Positions 1-5,004 of a DNA stretch of 5,427 nt are shown here, one piece after another. The stretch covers positions 1 to 5,427 of the forward strand of contig CAKTWY010000171.1 of assembly GCA_934630445.1 (NCBI GenBank). Reading direction: 5' to 3'. The translations under genes and the position numbers were made by a program. Under the pieces are notes generated by a model, which saw nothing but the letters and a program-made list of their open reading frames with translations, was not told where the DNA came from and searched no databases. The DNA is from an uncultured Eubacteriales bacterium (GTDB lineage: Bacteria > Bacillota > Clostridia > Oscillospirales > Butyricicoccaceae). The number at the start of each line of letters is the position of its first letter. Position 1 is the stretch's first letter.

Positions 1-39
1 GTGTGATACAATAGCCGCTCTGCGGCTATTGTATCACAT
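1..39. repeat. Near-perfect 17-bp inverted repeat (long hairpin)
   Basis: Positions 2-18 are the exact reverse complement of 22-38, with a three-base loop (TCT, 19-21). G1 and T39 could add a G-U pair. The centre is GC-rich (GCCGC/GCGGC) and the outer arms are AT-rich. No run of T follows on either strand, so it is not a textbook intrinsic terminator. It could be a bidirectional terminator without a strong U-tract, an intergenic repeat unit, or a protein-binding palindrome. It may continue to the left of the window. The structure is certain; its function is unknown. Confidence 0.75.
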
Positions 40-136
40 ATCAGTTGATGCATGCCGGGCGCTTTGCGTTTCATCATTTTGCGCGTTGCATGCGTTCCCG
101 ACTCCGTCTTATGCGCAGTAAGCCGCAGGCAGACAG
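40..136. other. Intergenic stretch with no recognisable gene
   Basis: This lies between the edge hairpin and the pfkA terminator. An ATG at 52 opens a plus-strand frame, but it has no Shine-Dalgarno sequence and runs antisense into pfkA, so I do not call it a gene. TGCATGC occurs twice here (around 50 and 88); I attach no function to that. A pyk gene, which often follows pfkA in Firmicutes, does not appear before the window edge. Confidence 0.5.
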
Positions 137-166
137 AAAAAGCGCGCCGCAGCCTGCGGCGCGCTT
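137..166 (-). terminator. Intrinsic terminator of pfkA
   Basis: The stem pairs 140-151 with 155-166 (12 bp, very GC-rich) around a three-base loop. Read on the minus strand it is followed by a run of five T (141-137). It starts 13 bases beyond the pfkA stop codon, in the right orientation to end the TM2-pfkA transcript. Confidence 0.88.
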
Positions 167-178
167 ACGGATACGTCT

Positions 179-1162
179 TCAGTTCGAGACGAGCTGCGCG
201 ACCTCATATTCCTGCTGGTAGAGGTCTTTTTTCATTTCCAGCGCTTCGTCGATGTCGAAATGGCACAGGACGTTGCTCGACATGCCGATCACGCGGTTGG
301 TCTGCCCCTCGAGGAGGAGCTGCACCGCATATGCGCCCATGCGCGTGGCAGTCACGCGGTCGCGCGCCGACGGAGTGCCGCCGCGCTGTACATGGCCGAG
401 GATCGTCACGCGCGTGTCGATGCCGGTGGCCTCGTTGATCTGCCTGGCCACTTCGTTTGCGCTGCCGACGCCCTCTGCTACGATGACGATGTAATGATTC
501 CTGCCGCGGATGCGCCCGCGGCGGATTTTTTCAAAAAGCTCCGTTTCCAGATCCATCGTGCGCTCCGGCACGAGGGTCGCCGTCGCGCCGGACGCGATGC
601 CGACATACAGCGCGAGATGGCCCGCATGGCGGCCCATAACCTCGACGACCGAACAGCGCTCGTGCGACTGCATCGTGTCGCGCAGCTTATCGATGGCGTC
701 GACCGCGGTCGAGCAGGCGGTGTCAAAACCGATGGTGTACTGCGTGCATGCAATGTCGTTGTCGATCGTGCCGGGAAGGCCCACCGTGCGCACGCCGTGG
801 TGCGACAGGTCGCGCAGGCCGCGGAACGTGCCGTCGCCGCCAATGGCGACAAGCGCGTCGATGCCGAGATAACGGCAGGTGTCAGCCGCTTTCTGCAGGC
901 CTGGCTCGTGGCGGAACTCCTCGCAGCGCGCGGTGTAGAGCATCGTGCCCCCGCGCGTGATAATGCCGTCGACCGAACGGGAATCGAGCTCGATGATGTC
1001 GCCGTTGATAAGACCGTTATAGCCGCGGCGGATGCCGAGGCATGAAATGCCGTAATTCTGCGCGGTTCTGACGACCGCGCGGATTGCCGGGTTCATGCCC
1101 GGCGCGTCGCCGCCGCTGGTCAGAATGCCGATGCGCCGCAGCGGTATAGTTGCTTCTGCCAT
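179..1162 (-). CDS. pfkA: ATP-dependent 6-phosphofructokinase
   Basis: This enzyme phosphorylates fructose 6-phosphate to fructose 1,6-bisphosphate in the cytoplasm, the committed step of glycolysis. The 327-aa protein is slightly longer than the usual 319-320 because of a 7-residue N-terminal extension. Visible motifs are the ATP loop SGGDAPGMN (16-24), GGDGT (108-112) and GTIDND (131-136), with catalytic Asp134. Further active-site residues are Arg79, Arg169, Met176/Arg178, Glu230, Arg251, His257 and Arg260. Gly111 and Gly131 (E. coli 104 and 124) mark the ATP-using rather than pyrophosphate-using type. In the ADP/PEP effector site Arg28, Arg32, Arg161 and Arg219 are kept, but the position of Glu187 is Thr194, so allosteric behaviour may differ. 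The start at 1162 is chosen because GGAGG lies 7 bases upstream. A longer reading from 1213 would translate that ribosome site. It is probably co-transcribed with the TM2 gene 75 bp upstream. Confidence 0.96.
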   Translation of the reverse strand: MAEATIPLRRIGILTSGGDAPGMNPAIRAVVRTAQNYGISCLGIRRGYNGLINGDIIELDSRSVDGIITRGGTMLYTARCEEFRHEPGLQKAADTCRYLGIDALVAIGGDGTFRGLRDLSHHGVRTVGLPGTIDNDIACTQYTIGFDTACSTAVDAIDKLRDTMQSHERCSVVEVMGRHAGHLALYVGIASGATATLVPERTMDLETELFEKIRRGRIRGRNHYIVIVAEGVGSANEVARQINEATGIDTRVTILGHVQRGGTPSARDRVTATRMGAYAVQLLLEGQTNRVIGMSSNVLCHFDIDEALEMKKDLYQQEYEVAQLVSN

Positions 1163-1169
1163 GTTTTTT

Positions 1170-1174
1170 CCTCC
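1170..1174 (-). promoter_or_regulatory. Ribosome binding site that sets the pfkA start
   Basis: GGAGG on the minus strand sits 7 bases before the ATG at 1162. The in-frame upstream ATG at 1213 has no comparable site and would place this motif inside the coding region. Confidence 0.85.
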
Positions 1175-1237
1175 AGTTAAAAGCTCAGGTGATATGATTG
1201 AAACAGACGGCATAAAGCCGGATGAGGCCAGACGCCG

Positions 1238-1675
1238 TTATTCGCGCAGCGGCGTGCCGTTTGCGTCGACATTGCGGTCGCCCGTCAGGATAAGGATCCC
1301 TTCAACAAGGCCCCAGATCGCAGAAACAGGACTTAAAAGACCGCATGAGAGCAGTGTGATGAGAAGCTGCGCCACGGCGCGGCTCGTATATCCGAGGTAG
1401 AAATTGTGGATGCCGAGCGAGCCCAGGAAGACGCCGAGAAGTCCGGCGGCGATCTTCGATTTCTGCGCCGCGCCGTTCATGGGCGGCATGCCGTTCATAT
1501 TTGGAGCGCCGACGCTGTGCAGCTGTACGCCGCAGTTGGTGCAGATCACAGCGCCCGGAGGCGTGGGAGCCGCGCAGTTGGGGCAGTATGTGTCGCCCGC
1601 GCCGACGGGAACGCCGCATTTGACGCAAACGACCGCACGTGGATCCATCTCGTTGGCACAGTTTCTGCAGAACAT
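1238..1675 (-). CDS. Double zinc-ribbon TM2-domain membrane protein
   Basis: This is a 145-aa protein of unknown role. Two zinc-ribbon units stand at the N-terminus: Cys3/Cys6 with Cys17/Cys20, and Cys31/Cys34 with Cys45/Cys48. A short Met/Asn/Gly/Pro-rich linker (about 55-70) follows. A TM2 domain (about 72-135) then has two hydrophobic segments, roughly 75-96 and 100-132, and the family signature GIHNFYLGY (88-96). It should sit in the cytoplasmic membrane as a hairpin with the ribbons probably on the cytoplasmic side. Zinc-ribbon/TM2 proteins are common in Firmicutes but their function is not established. The start at 1675 is chosen because AAGGAG lies 10 bases upstream; the ATG at 1729 lies in the untranslated leader. 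It has a near-consensus promoter of its own, and pfkA follows 75 bp downstream without a visible terminator. Confidence 0.9.
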   Translation of the reverse strand: MFCRNCANEMDPRAVVCVKCGVPVGAGDTYCPNCAAPTPPGAVICTNCGVQLHSVGAPNMNGMPPMNGAAQKSKIAAGLLGVFLGSLGIHNFYLGYTSRAVAQLLITLLSCGLLSPVSAIWGLVEGILILTGDRNVDANGTPLRE

Positions 1676-1685
1676 AATATCCACA

Positions 1686-1691
1686 CTCCTT
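1686..1691 (-). promoter_or_regulatory. Ribosome binding site that sets the TM2 gene start
   Basis: AAGGAG on the minus strand lies 10 bases before the ATG at 1675. It supports this start over the in-frame ATG at 1729, which would leave 18 residues ahead of the conserved zinc ribbon. Confidence 0.8.
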
Positions 1692-1759
1692 ATCTGTTGC
1701 CTGCCGGAAAAGGACCGGACAGACCGCAAAGCGATTTGTTATCTATTTCTCTATTTTAT

Positions 1760-1788
1760 ACTATACAGAGCTTCGCAAACACTGTCAA
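1760..1788 (-). promoter_or_regulatory. Sigma-A type promoter of the TM2-pfkA unit
   Basis: On the minus strand there is a perfect TTGACA -35 box (1783-1788), a 17-base spacer, and a TATAGT -10 box (1760-1765). Transcription would begin near 1753, giving a leader of about 78 bases. This is the closest match to the housekeeping consensus in the window and suggests steady expression. Confidence 0.85.
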
Positions 1789-1804
1789 GAAAGCTTTTGT
1801 AGAG

Positions 1805-1839
1805 ATTGCCCGGCAGAAACGGAAGAGTTCTTGGGCAAT
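1805..1839. repeat. 7-bp inverted repeat upstream of the TM2 promoter
   Basis: ATTGCCC (1805-1811) and GGGCAAT (1833-1839) are exact inverted copies 21 bases apart. The nearer arm lies 16 bp upstream of the -35 box. No T-run follows on the minus strand, so it is a poor terminator for the dehydrogenase gene. It could be an operator or simple chance. Confidence 0.3.
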
Positions 1840-1964
1840 GTGATCTGATCATGCCTGCATGCAGCTGTCAGACATCAGTTTTGCCCTCCGGCGGCGATTC
1901 ATACACGGCTGGCAATATCGGGGCGGATATGCGCGCAAGCGGCGGGAAAATCCGGCGCAAAGGT

Positions 1965-3266
1965 TCAGCGCGCTTTTATCTTAAAAAACTGCGTATAGTC
2001 ATATTCGCTTTTCGGAAGGTCGTTTAAAAGTGCATCGGCGGCCGCCGCGTCCGGGGCGCAGAGACGTTCCTGCGCGAGCGCGCGGAATGCCGCTTCGCCG
2101 CCGAAGGCCTCCACAACAGCGAGCGGCGGCGCCCAGCCGAAACCAGCGGCCATCGCGCGGTCCGCCGCCGCGATATCCGAAACCTCGCGCCCGACGAACA
2201 GCGCGTACACGACGTATTCGATGAGCGCGCGCACCAGCAGCAGCCCTTCTTGCGAGGAATCTTCCGCAAGGGCGCGGAAGGCCGCGCGATGCTCGCCCGC
2301 CGCCAGCTGTGCGGTCATCGCTTCTGCAAAGGCAAAATCATATGCGCGCGCGGGGCGGTATGTGCCGGATGCGACGTCGTAGACGTCGGTTTTCCGCGTG
2401 CCGTCAGGGAGCTTTTGGGAGATGTACAGCCCACCGTTCGTCTTCCGCCCGAGGCGGCCGGCGCAGAGCAGCTTCCGGGCGTATTCCGGCAGGGCGAACG
2501 TCTCGTGCGCATAGTCGCAGGTGTTTTCATAAAGGTTTTTTACGATCGCACTGTGGATGTCGAGCCCAACGTAATCCGCCGTCATGACCGGCGGCATGTT
2601 CCGGCCGGAAAAGCGCCCGATCACAGCGTCGACATAGTCCACCCCGCCGCGCGCGGCATAGCGCTCGCAGGCCTGCAGCGCGCGGTTGATGAACTGAAAA
2701 CCGATGCGGTTGGCCAGGAAGCCGGGCGCGTCGCGCACCTCGACGACGGCGCGGCCGAGCATGCTGGCGGCGTATGCCCCCAGCGCGTCAGTGAGCGCGC
2801 GTTCGGTGTCCGCGCAGGGGATGAGTTCAAGAAGCTTCAGGTTGAGCGGGGGGTTGAAAAAATGCATGCCGAGAAAGCGCGGCCGTGCCGCCGCCGGCAG
2901 AAACGACGCCAGGCGCGCGATCGAAAGGCCGGAAGTGCCGCTCGCGAGCACGGCGTCCGGCCGGAGGGAGGCGGCCGCGCGAGAGAGGACCTCGCGCTTT
3001 GCCTCATACGTTTCAGCCACGCTTTCAAACACGAGGTCCGATGCGCTGACGCAGGCGTCCGTCGCCGCGCCGCCGCTCACGGGAATCAGGTCGAGCACGC
3101 CCGGTTCCGCTTTTGCAAGGGTGCAGGCGTGCTGTACGGCAGCGTTCGCCTTTTCCTCCGTGCGGCATACCATATACACACGCGCGCCCGCACGCGCGAA
3201 AACGGCCGCGATCCCGCAGCCCATTGCGCCGTTGGCGCCAAGTACAGTTACAGTTTTAAAATTCAT
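1965..3266 (-). CDS. 3-hydroxyacyl-CoA dehydrogenase, FadN-like without crotonase domain
   Basis: The family oxidises L-3-hydroxyacyl-CoA to 3-ketoacyl-CoA, or the reverse, in the cytoplasm. The 433-aa protein has a Rossmann domain (about 1-180) with the dinucleotide loop GANGAMG (10-16), a first C-terminal helical domain (about 182-285), and a second, degenerate one (about 337-395, with AADRAMAAGFGW at 367-378). Expected catalytic residues are present: Ser112, His135 and Asn138 in GMHFFNPP, Glu147, and Asn186 in PGFLANRI. The order matches Bacillus FadN, which is near 790 aa and carries a crotonase domain; here the protein ends in the linker. The Asp that normally ends the second beta strand and selects NAD is replaced by Cys34-Arg35. 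The family's SNTS motif reads SGTS (109-112). GGAGG lies 6 bases before the ATG. No thiolase or acyl-CoA dehydrogenase gene is adjacent, so the pathway is open. Confidence 0.9.
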   Translation of the reverse strand: MNFKTVTVLGANGAMGCGIAAVFARAGARVYMVCRTEEKANAAVQHACTLAKAEPGVLDLIPVSGGAATDACVSASDLVFESVAETYEAKREVLSRAAASLRPDAVLASGTSGLSIARLASFLPAAARPRFLGMHFFNPPLNLKLLELIPCADTERALTDALGAYAASMLGRAVVEVRDAPGFLANRIGFQFINRALQACERYAARGGVDYVDAVIGRFSGRNMPPVMTADYVGLDIHSAIVKNLYENTCDYAHETFALPEYARKLLCAGRLGRKTNGGLYISQKLPDGTRKTDVYDVASGTYRPARAYDFAFAEAMTAQLAAGEHRAAFRALAEDSSQEGLLLVRALIEYVVYALFVGREVSDIAAADRAMAAGFGWAPPLAVVEAFGGEAAFRALAQERLCAPDAAAADALLNDLPKSEYDYTQFFKIKAR

Positions 3267-3287
3267 TGTTTCCCTCCGGTTTTAGCC

Positions 3288-3310
3288 CGCCGCAGATTCC
3301 TCATGCGGCG
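3288..3310 (-). other. Hairpin in the dehydrogenase leader
   Basis: The stem pairs 3288-3294 with 3304-3310 (7 bp, GC-rich) around a 9-base loop. It sits 10 bases upstream of the GGAGG site of the dehydrogenase gene. No T-run follows, so it is not a terminator. It may influence translation or mRNA stability if the transcript starts upstream. Confidence 0.4.
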
Positions 3311-3336
3311 TATATGATTTGACTGCGGAAAAACAA
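3309..3336 (-). promoter_or_regulatory. Weak candidate promoter of the dehydrogenase gene
   Basis: TTGTTT (3331-3336), 16 bases, then TATACG (3309-3314) on the minus strand. The -35 box overlaps the T-tract of the preceding terminator and the -10 box is only a partial match. I list it because a terminator separates this gene from the SLH gene, so some promoter is expected in this short gap. Confidence 0.25.
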
Positions 3337-3370
3337 ATGCCATCCTGAGCCTGCGCAGAGGATGGCATTT
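3335..3370 (-). terminator. Intrinsic terminator of the SLH-protein gene
   Basis: AAATGCCATCC (3335-3345) pairs exactly with 3360-3370, an 11-bp stem that gains one T-A pair (3346/3359), with a 12-base loop. On the minus strand the stem is followed by TTTGTTTTT. On the plus strand it is also followed by T residues, so it could act in both directions. It lies 54 bases after the stop at 3424 and insulates the dehydrogenase gene. Confidence 0.88.
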
Positions 3371-3423
3371 TTGTGGAGAGCCGCAGGCTGGCCCGCGGCG
3401 CTCCGTTATTAAGTGAAACCGAT

Positions 3424-4746
3424 TTATTCCTGCGCAGGGAGCTCGGGATAATCCGCAAGGTCCGCCGGAGCGGTGATGGTGACGCTCTCGCCCGTGGCGA
3501 CATAGTCGATCGTCATGTCCATCGCCATATCCATCGCAACGCCTTCGGAAGTGACCGCCATCTCAGCCGCAACATTCTGAGAGACGAGCTTGCCGTTCGC
3601 GTCGAAGACGACGGTGCACTTCATGCTCTTGACTTTCGAACCGGAAAGATCCACTCCGGTGGCGGAGCCGGCAATATCCATCGCCGCGCCCATCGTGCTG
3701 TCGGGATCGAATTCCATCGTGTACACGGTCTTGCCATCAACCGTTTCGCTGGTCAGGGATTTGAGCATGTAGTACGGCTGCGCTTCGACCGAATCCATGC
3801 CGGCAACGCTTGCAAGCATATCGTCAAGGGGCATCGCCATCTTGAATTTCTCTTCGCCGGAGCGAACATAAACAACGTTATCCTTGTAATACTGCTCGAC
3901 GCTCGCCGTTTCGCCGACGGCCGATGTGGTGACCTCGGCGGCATACTCGAGCGCCTTGGGCGCCGCGGCATCGTCGACGATCATCTTCATCGTTCCGTCA
4001 AGGGTTATGGGAATGGACTGGCCCATGGCGGACATGGTCATATCGCCGGACATCTTTACTTCCAGCGCTTTTTCAGCAGAAACGCCCTCAGACGCCTTGA
4101 CAAACGCCGCGTACGTGTCATAAAGCGCAAGATACGGCTTTGCAGCCTCCTCGCTCACGGCTTTGTCGGCGACAAGGCCGGCAAGAAGCGTGTCCGCTTC
4201 GCTGTTCTTCGGCTTTGCAAAAAGCGCGTTGTAGGAGATGGCCGCAACATTGTCGCGCAGGAAGGTCTCGCCGCGCAGATAGGGAGCGGAAACGCCGAGC
4301 GAATCGGCAAAGTCCGAAGCCCCGAGGTATGTAAAATCGCCGCCCTCGGCATCGGAATAGCCGAGCGCGCGCAGCACAAACGTCTCGAACATCTGCGCGC
4401 TGCAGGCGTCGTTCATGCCGAAGGTCGTCTCCGATGTGCCCTTTGTCAGGCCCTTGTCGTATAAATAAGCGACATACTTGTCCGCCCAGGGCTCGACGTC
4501 GGTAAACGGATGCGTTGCCTCAGTGGCCTTGGCCTCTTCCTCCTTGCCGAGCAGACGGATGAGCATGATGCCCGCTTCGCAGCGCGTCGGCGCGCGGTCG
4601 AGCTCAAAGCCGTCCTCCGTACCGAGGAAAAGCCCCAGCGTTTTCAAATCCTCTGCCTTCGTCTCGAAGTTCGCGGCAAACGCGAACACCGTGAACGTCG
4701 CGATCAGGAGCGTGAAAACAATGCATGCCTTGATGGTTTTCTTCAT
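3424..4746 (-). CDS. Secreted SLH-domain protein with DUF6612-like C-terminal region
   Basis: This is a 440-aa exported protein probably held on the cell wall. A signal peptide is clear: KK near the N-terminus, a hydrophobic core (8-23), and likely cleavage after Ala24 or Ala25. Three SLH-like repeats follow: about 32-67 (ending TRCEAGIMLIRLLG), about 80-130 (FTDVEPWADKYVAYLYDKGL) and a weaker one at about 144-197. SLH repeats normally bind secondary cell-wall polymers. The C-terminal half (about 225-425) is rich in beta strands and Met, with recurring MxM patterns, a YYKDNVVYVR segment (286-295) and a VDGKTVYTMEFDP segment (336-348). It resembles the DUF6612 class of Firmicutes surface proteins, whose function is unknown; this assignment is from memory of the pattern. 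AGGAG lies 8 bases before the ATG. The gene is divergent from hsp20 and has its own promoter and terminator, so it is probably monocistronic. Confidence 0.87.
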   Translation of the reverse strand: MKKTIKACIVFTLLIATFTVFAFAANFETKAEDLKTLGLFLGTEDGFELDRAPTRCEAGIMLIRLLGKEEEAKATEATHPFTDVEPWADKYVAYLYDKGLTKGTSETTFGMNDACSAQMFETFVLRALGYSDAEGGDFTYLGASDFADSLGVSAPYLRGETFLRDNVAAISYNALFAKPKNSEADTLLAGLVADKAVSEEAAKPYLALYDTYAAFVKASEGVSAEKALEVKMSGDMTMSAMGQSIPITLDGTMKMIVDDAAAPKALEYAAEVTTSAVGETASVEQYYKDNVVYVRSGEEKFKMAMPLDDMLASVAGMDSVEAQPYYMLKSLTSETVDGKTVYTMEFDPDSTMGAAMDIAGSATGVDLSGSKVKSMKCTVVFDANGKLVSQNVAAEMAVTSEGVAMDMAMDMTIDYVATGESVTITAPADLADYPELPAQE

Positions 4747-4771
4747 CTTGTTCTCTCCTCACTTTTCGTTT

Positions 4772-4785
4772 GCGGCTGACGCCGC
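4772..4785 (-). other. Small hairpin in the SLH-gene leader
   Basis: GCGGC (4772-4776) and GCCGC (4781-4785) form a 5-bp stem with a four-base loop. It lies between the predicted transcription start (about 4787) and the ribosome site, very close to the 5' end of the message. Such end-proximal stems can protect mRNA, but here that is inference. Confidence 0.4.
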
Positions 4786-4793
4786 TTATCCTT

Positions 4794-4822
4794 ATTGTAG
4801 CACCTGCGTACGATGTGCGCAA
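4794..4822 (-). promoter_or_regulatory. Promoter of the SLH-protein gene
   Basis: On the minus strand there is TTGCGC (-35, 4817-4822), a 17-base spacer, and TACAAT (-10, 4794-4799). TG one base before the -10 box makes it an extended -10 element. Transcription would start near 4787, about 40 bases before the ATG. Confidence 0.72.
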
Positions 4823-4849
4823 GGCGCGAGTGATGCATTTCAAAACGAA

Positions 4850-4876
4850 TTAGCACTCTGCTTGTGAGAGTGCTAA
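4850..4876. promoter_or_regulatory. CIRCE element (HrcA operator)
   Basis: TTAGCACTC (4850-4858), nine bases, then GAGTGCTAA (4868-4876). Both arms match the classical CIRCE consensus exactly, with the canonical 9-base spacing. HrcA binds this repeat and blocks transcription of heat-shock genes until stress titrates it through GroEL. It lies 128 bp before the hsp20 start codon and 27 bp upstream of the -35 box of the divergent SLH gene. The hrcA gene itself is not in the window. Confidence 0.97.
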
Positions 4877-4903
4877 TGTTAACGTCGCGTTCATATTTTT
4901 GCG

Positions 4904-4932
4904 GATATTTTGTAACAAATGTGCCGTATACT
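4904..4932 (+). promoter_or_regulatory. Probable hsp20 promoter
   Basis: TATACT (4927-4932) matches five of six -10 positions. The -35 position 17 bases upstream (GATATT, 4904-4909) is poor. An alternative is TTAGCA inside the CIRCE left arm (4850-4855) with TAATGT (4874-4879) preceded by TGC as an extended -10; that would put the operator directly over the promoter. The sequence does not decide between them. Confidence 0.4.
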
Positions 4933-4956
4933 AAAGGCGAACAAAAAAACAGCGGA

Positions 4957-4983
4957 CGGCCGACCGGGAAACCGGCGGGGCCG
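4957..4983 (+). other. Two-tier stem-loop in the hsp20 leader
   Basis: CGGCC (4957-4961) pairs with GGCCG (4979-4983). Inside it, CCGG (4964-4967) pairs with CCGG (4972-4975) around a GAAA tetraloop (4968-4971). The two helices are separated by a small internal loop (GA/CGG). It ends 9 bases before the ribosome binding site and does not cover it. Confidence 0.55.
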
Positions 4984-4992
4984 GTACAAGGA

Positions 4993-4998
4993 AAGGAG
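4993..4998 (+). promoter_or_regulatory. Ribosome binding site that sets the hsp20 start
   Basis: AAGGAG lies 6 bases before the ATG at 5005. The open frame extends upstream to an ATG at 4864, but that codon lies inside the CIRCE element and has no such site. Confidence 0.88.
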
Positions 4999-5004
4999 TT
5001 TATT

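Noticed and set aside
260..1045. Plus-strand frame of 261 codons opposite pfkA, and another at 52-438
   Set aside because: Neither has a Shine-Dalgarno site or a family pattern, and both overlap a fully conserved pfkA.
1163..1237. Possible pfkA promoter or attenuator in the gap after the TM2 gene
   Set aside because: Only short interrupted pairings (5 bp plus 3 bp) and poor -35/-10 matches are present.
1849..1875. Eight-residue minus-strand frame (MSDSCMQA) with GGAGG 9 bases upstream
   Set aside because: The ribosome-site match is real, but the frame is tiny, lies upstream of the TM2 promoter, and has no leader-peptide character. Chance is the simpler explanation.
2250..3317. Long plus-strand open frame (355 codons) opposite the dehydrogenase gene
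   Set aside because: It is Arg/Ala/Gly-rich, has no recognisable motif, and lies opposite a gene with clear catalytic motifs. GC-rich codon use leaves such antisense frames open by chance.
3371..3423. Imperfect GC-rich hairpin between the SLH stop codon and its terminator
   Set aside because: GAGCCGC and GCGGCGCTC pair only with a bulge and no T-run follows. The perfect stem at 3335-3370 explains termination.
3373..4464. Long plus-strand open frame (363 codons) opposite the SLH-protein gene
   Set aside because: It shows no domain pattern, is rich in His/Arg/Gly, and mirrors a gene with a clear signal peptide and SLH repeats.
4864..5004. Longer hsp20 starting at ATG 4864
   Set aside because: The ATG is inside the CIRCE element, has no ribosome site, and would add 47 residues unlike the family. 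ATG 5005 has AAGGAG and gives the normal length.
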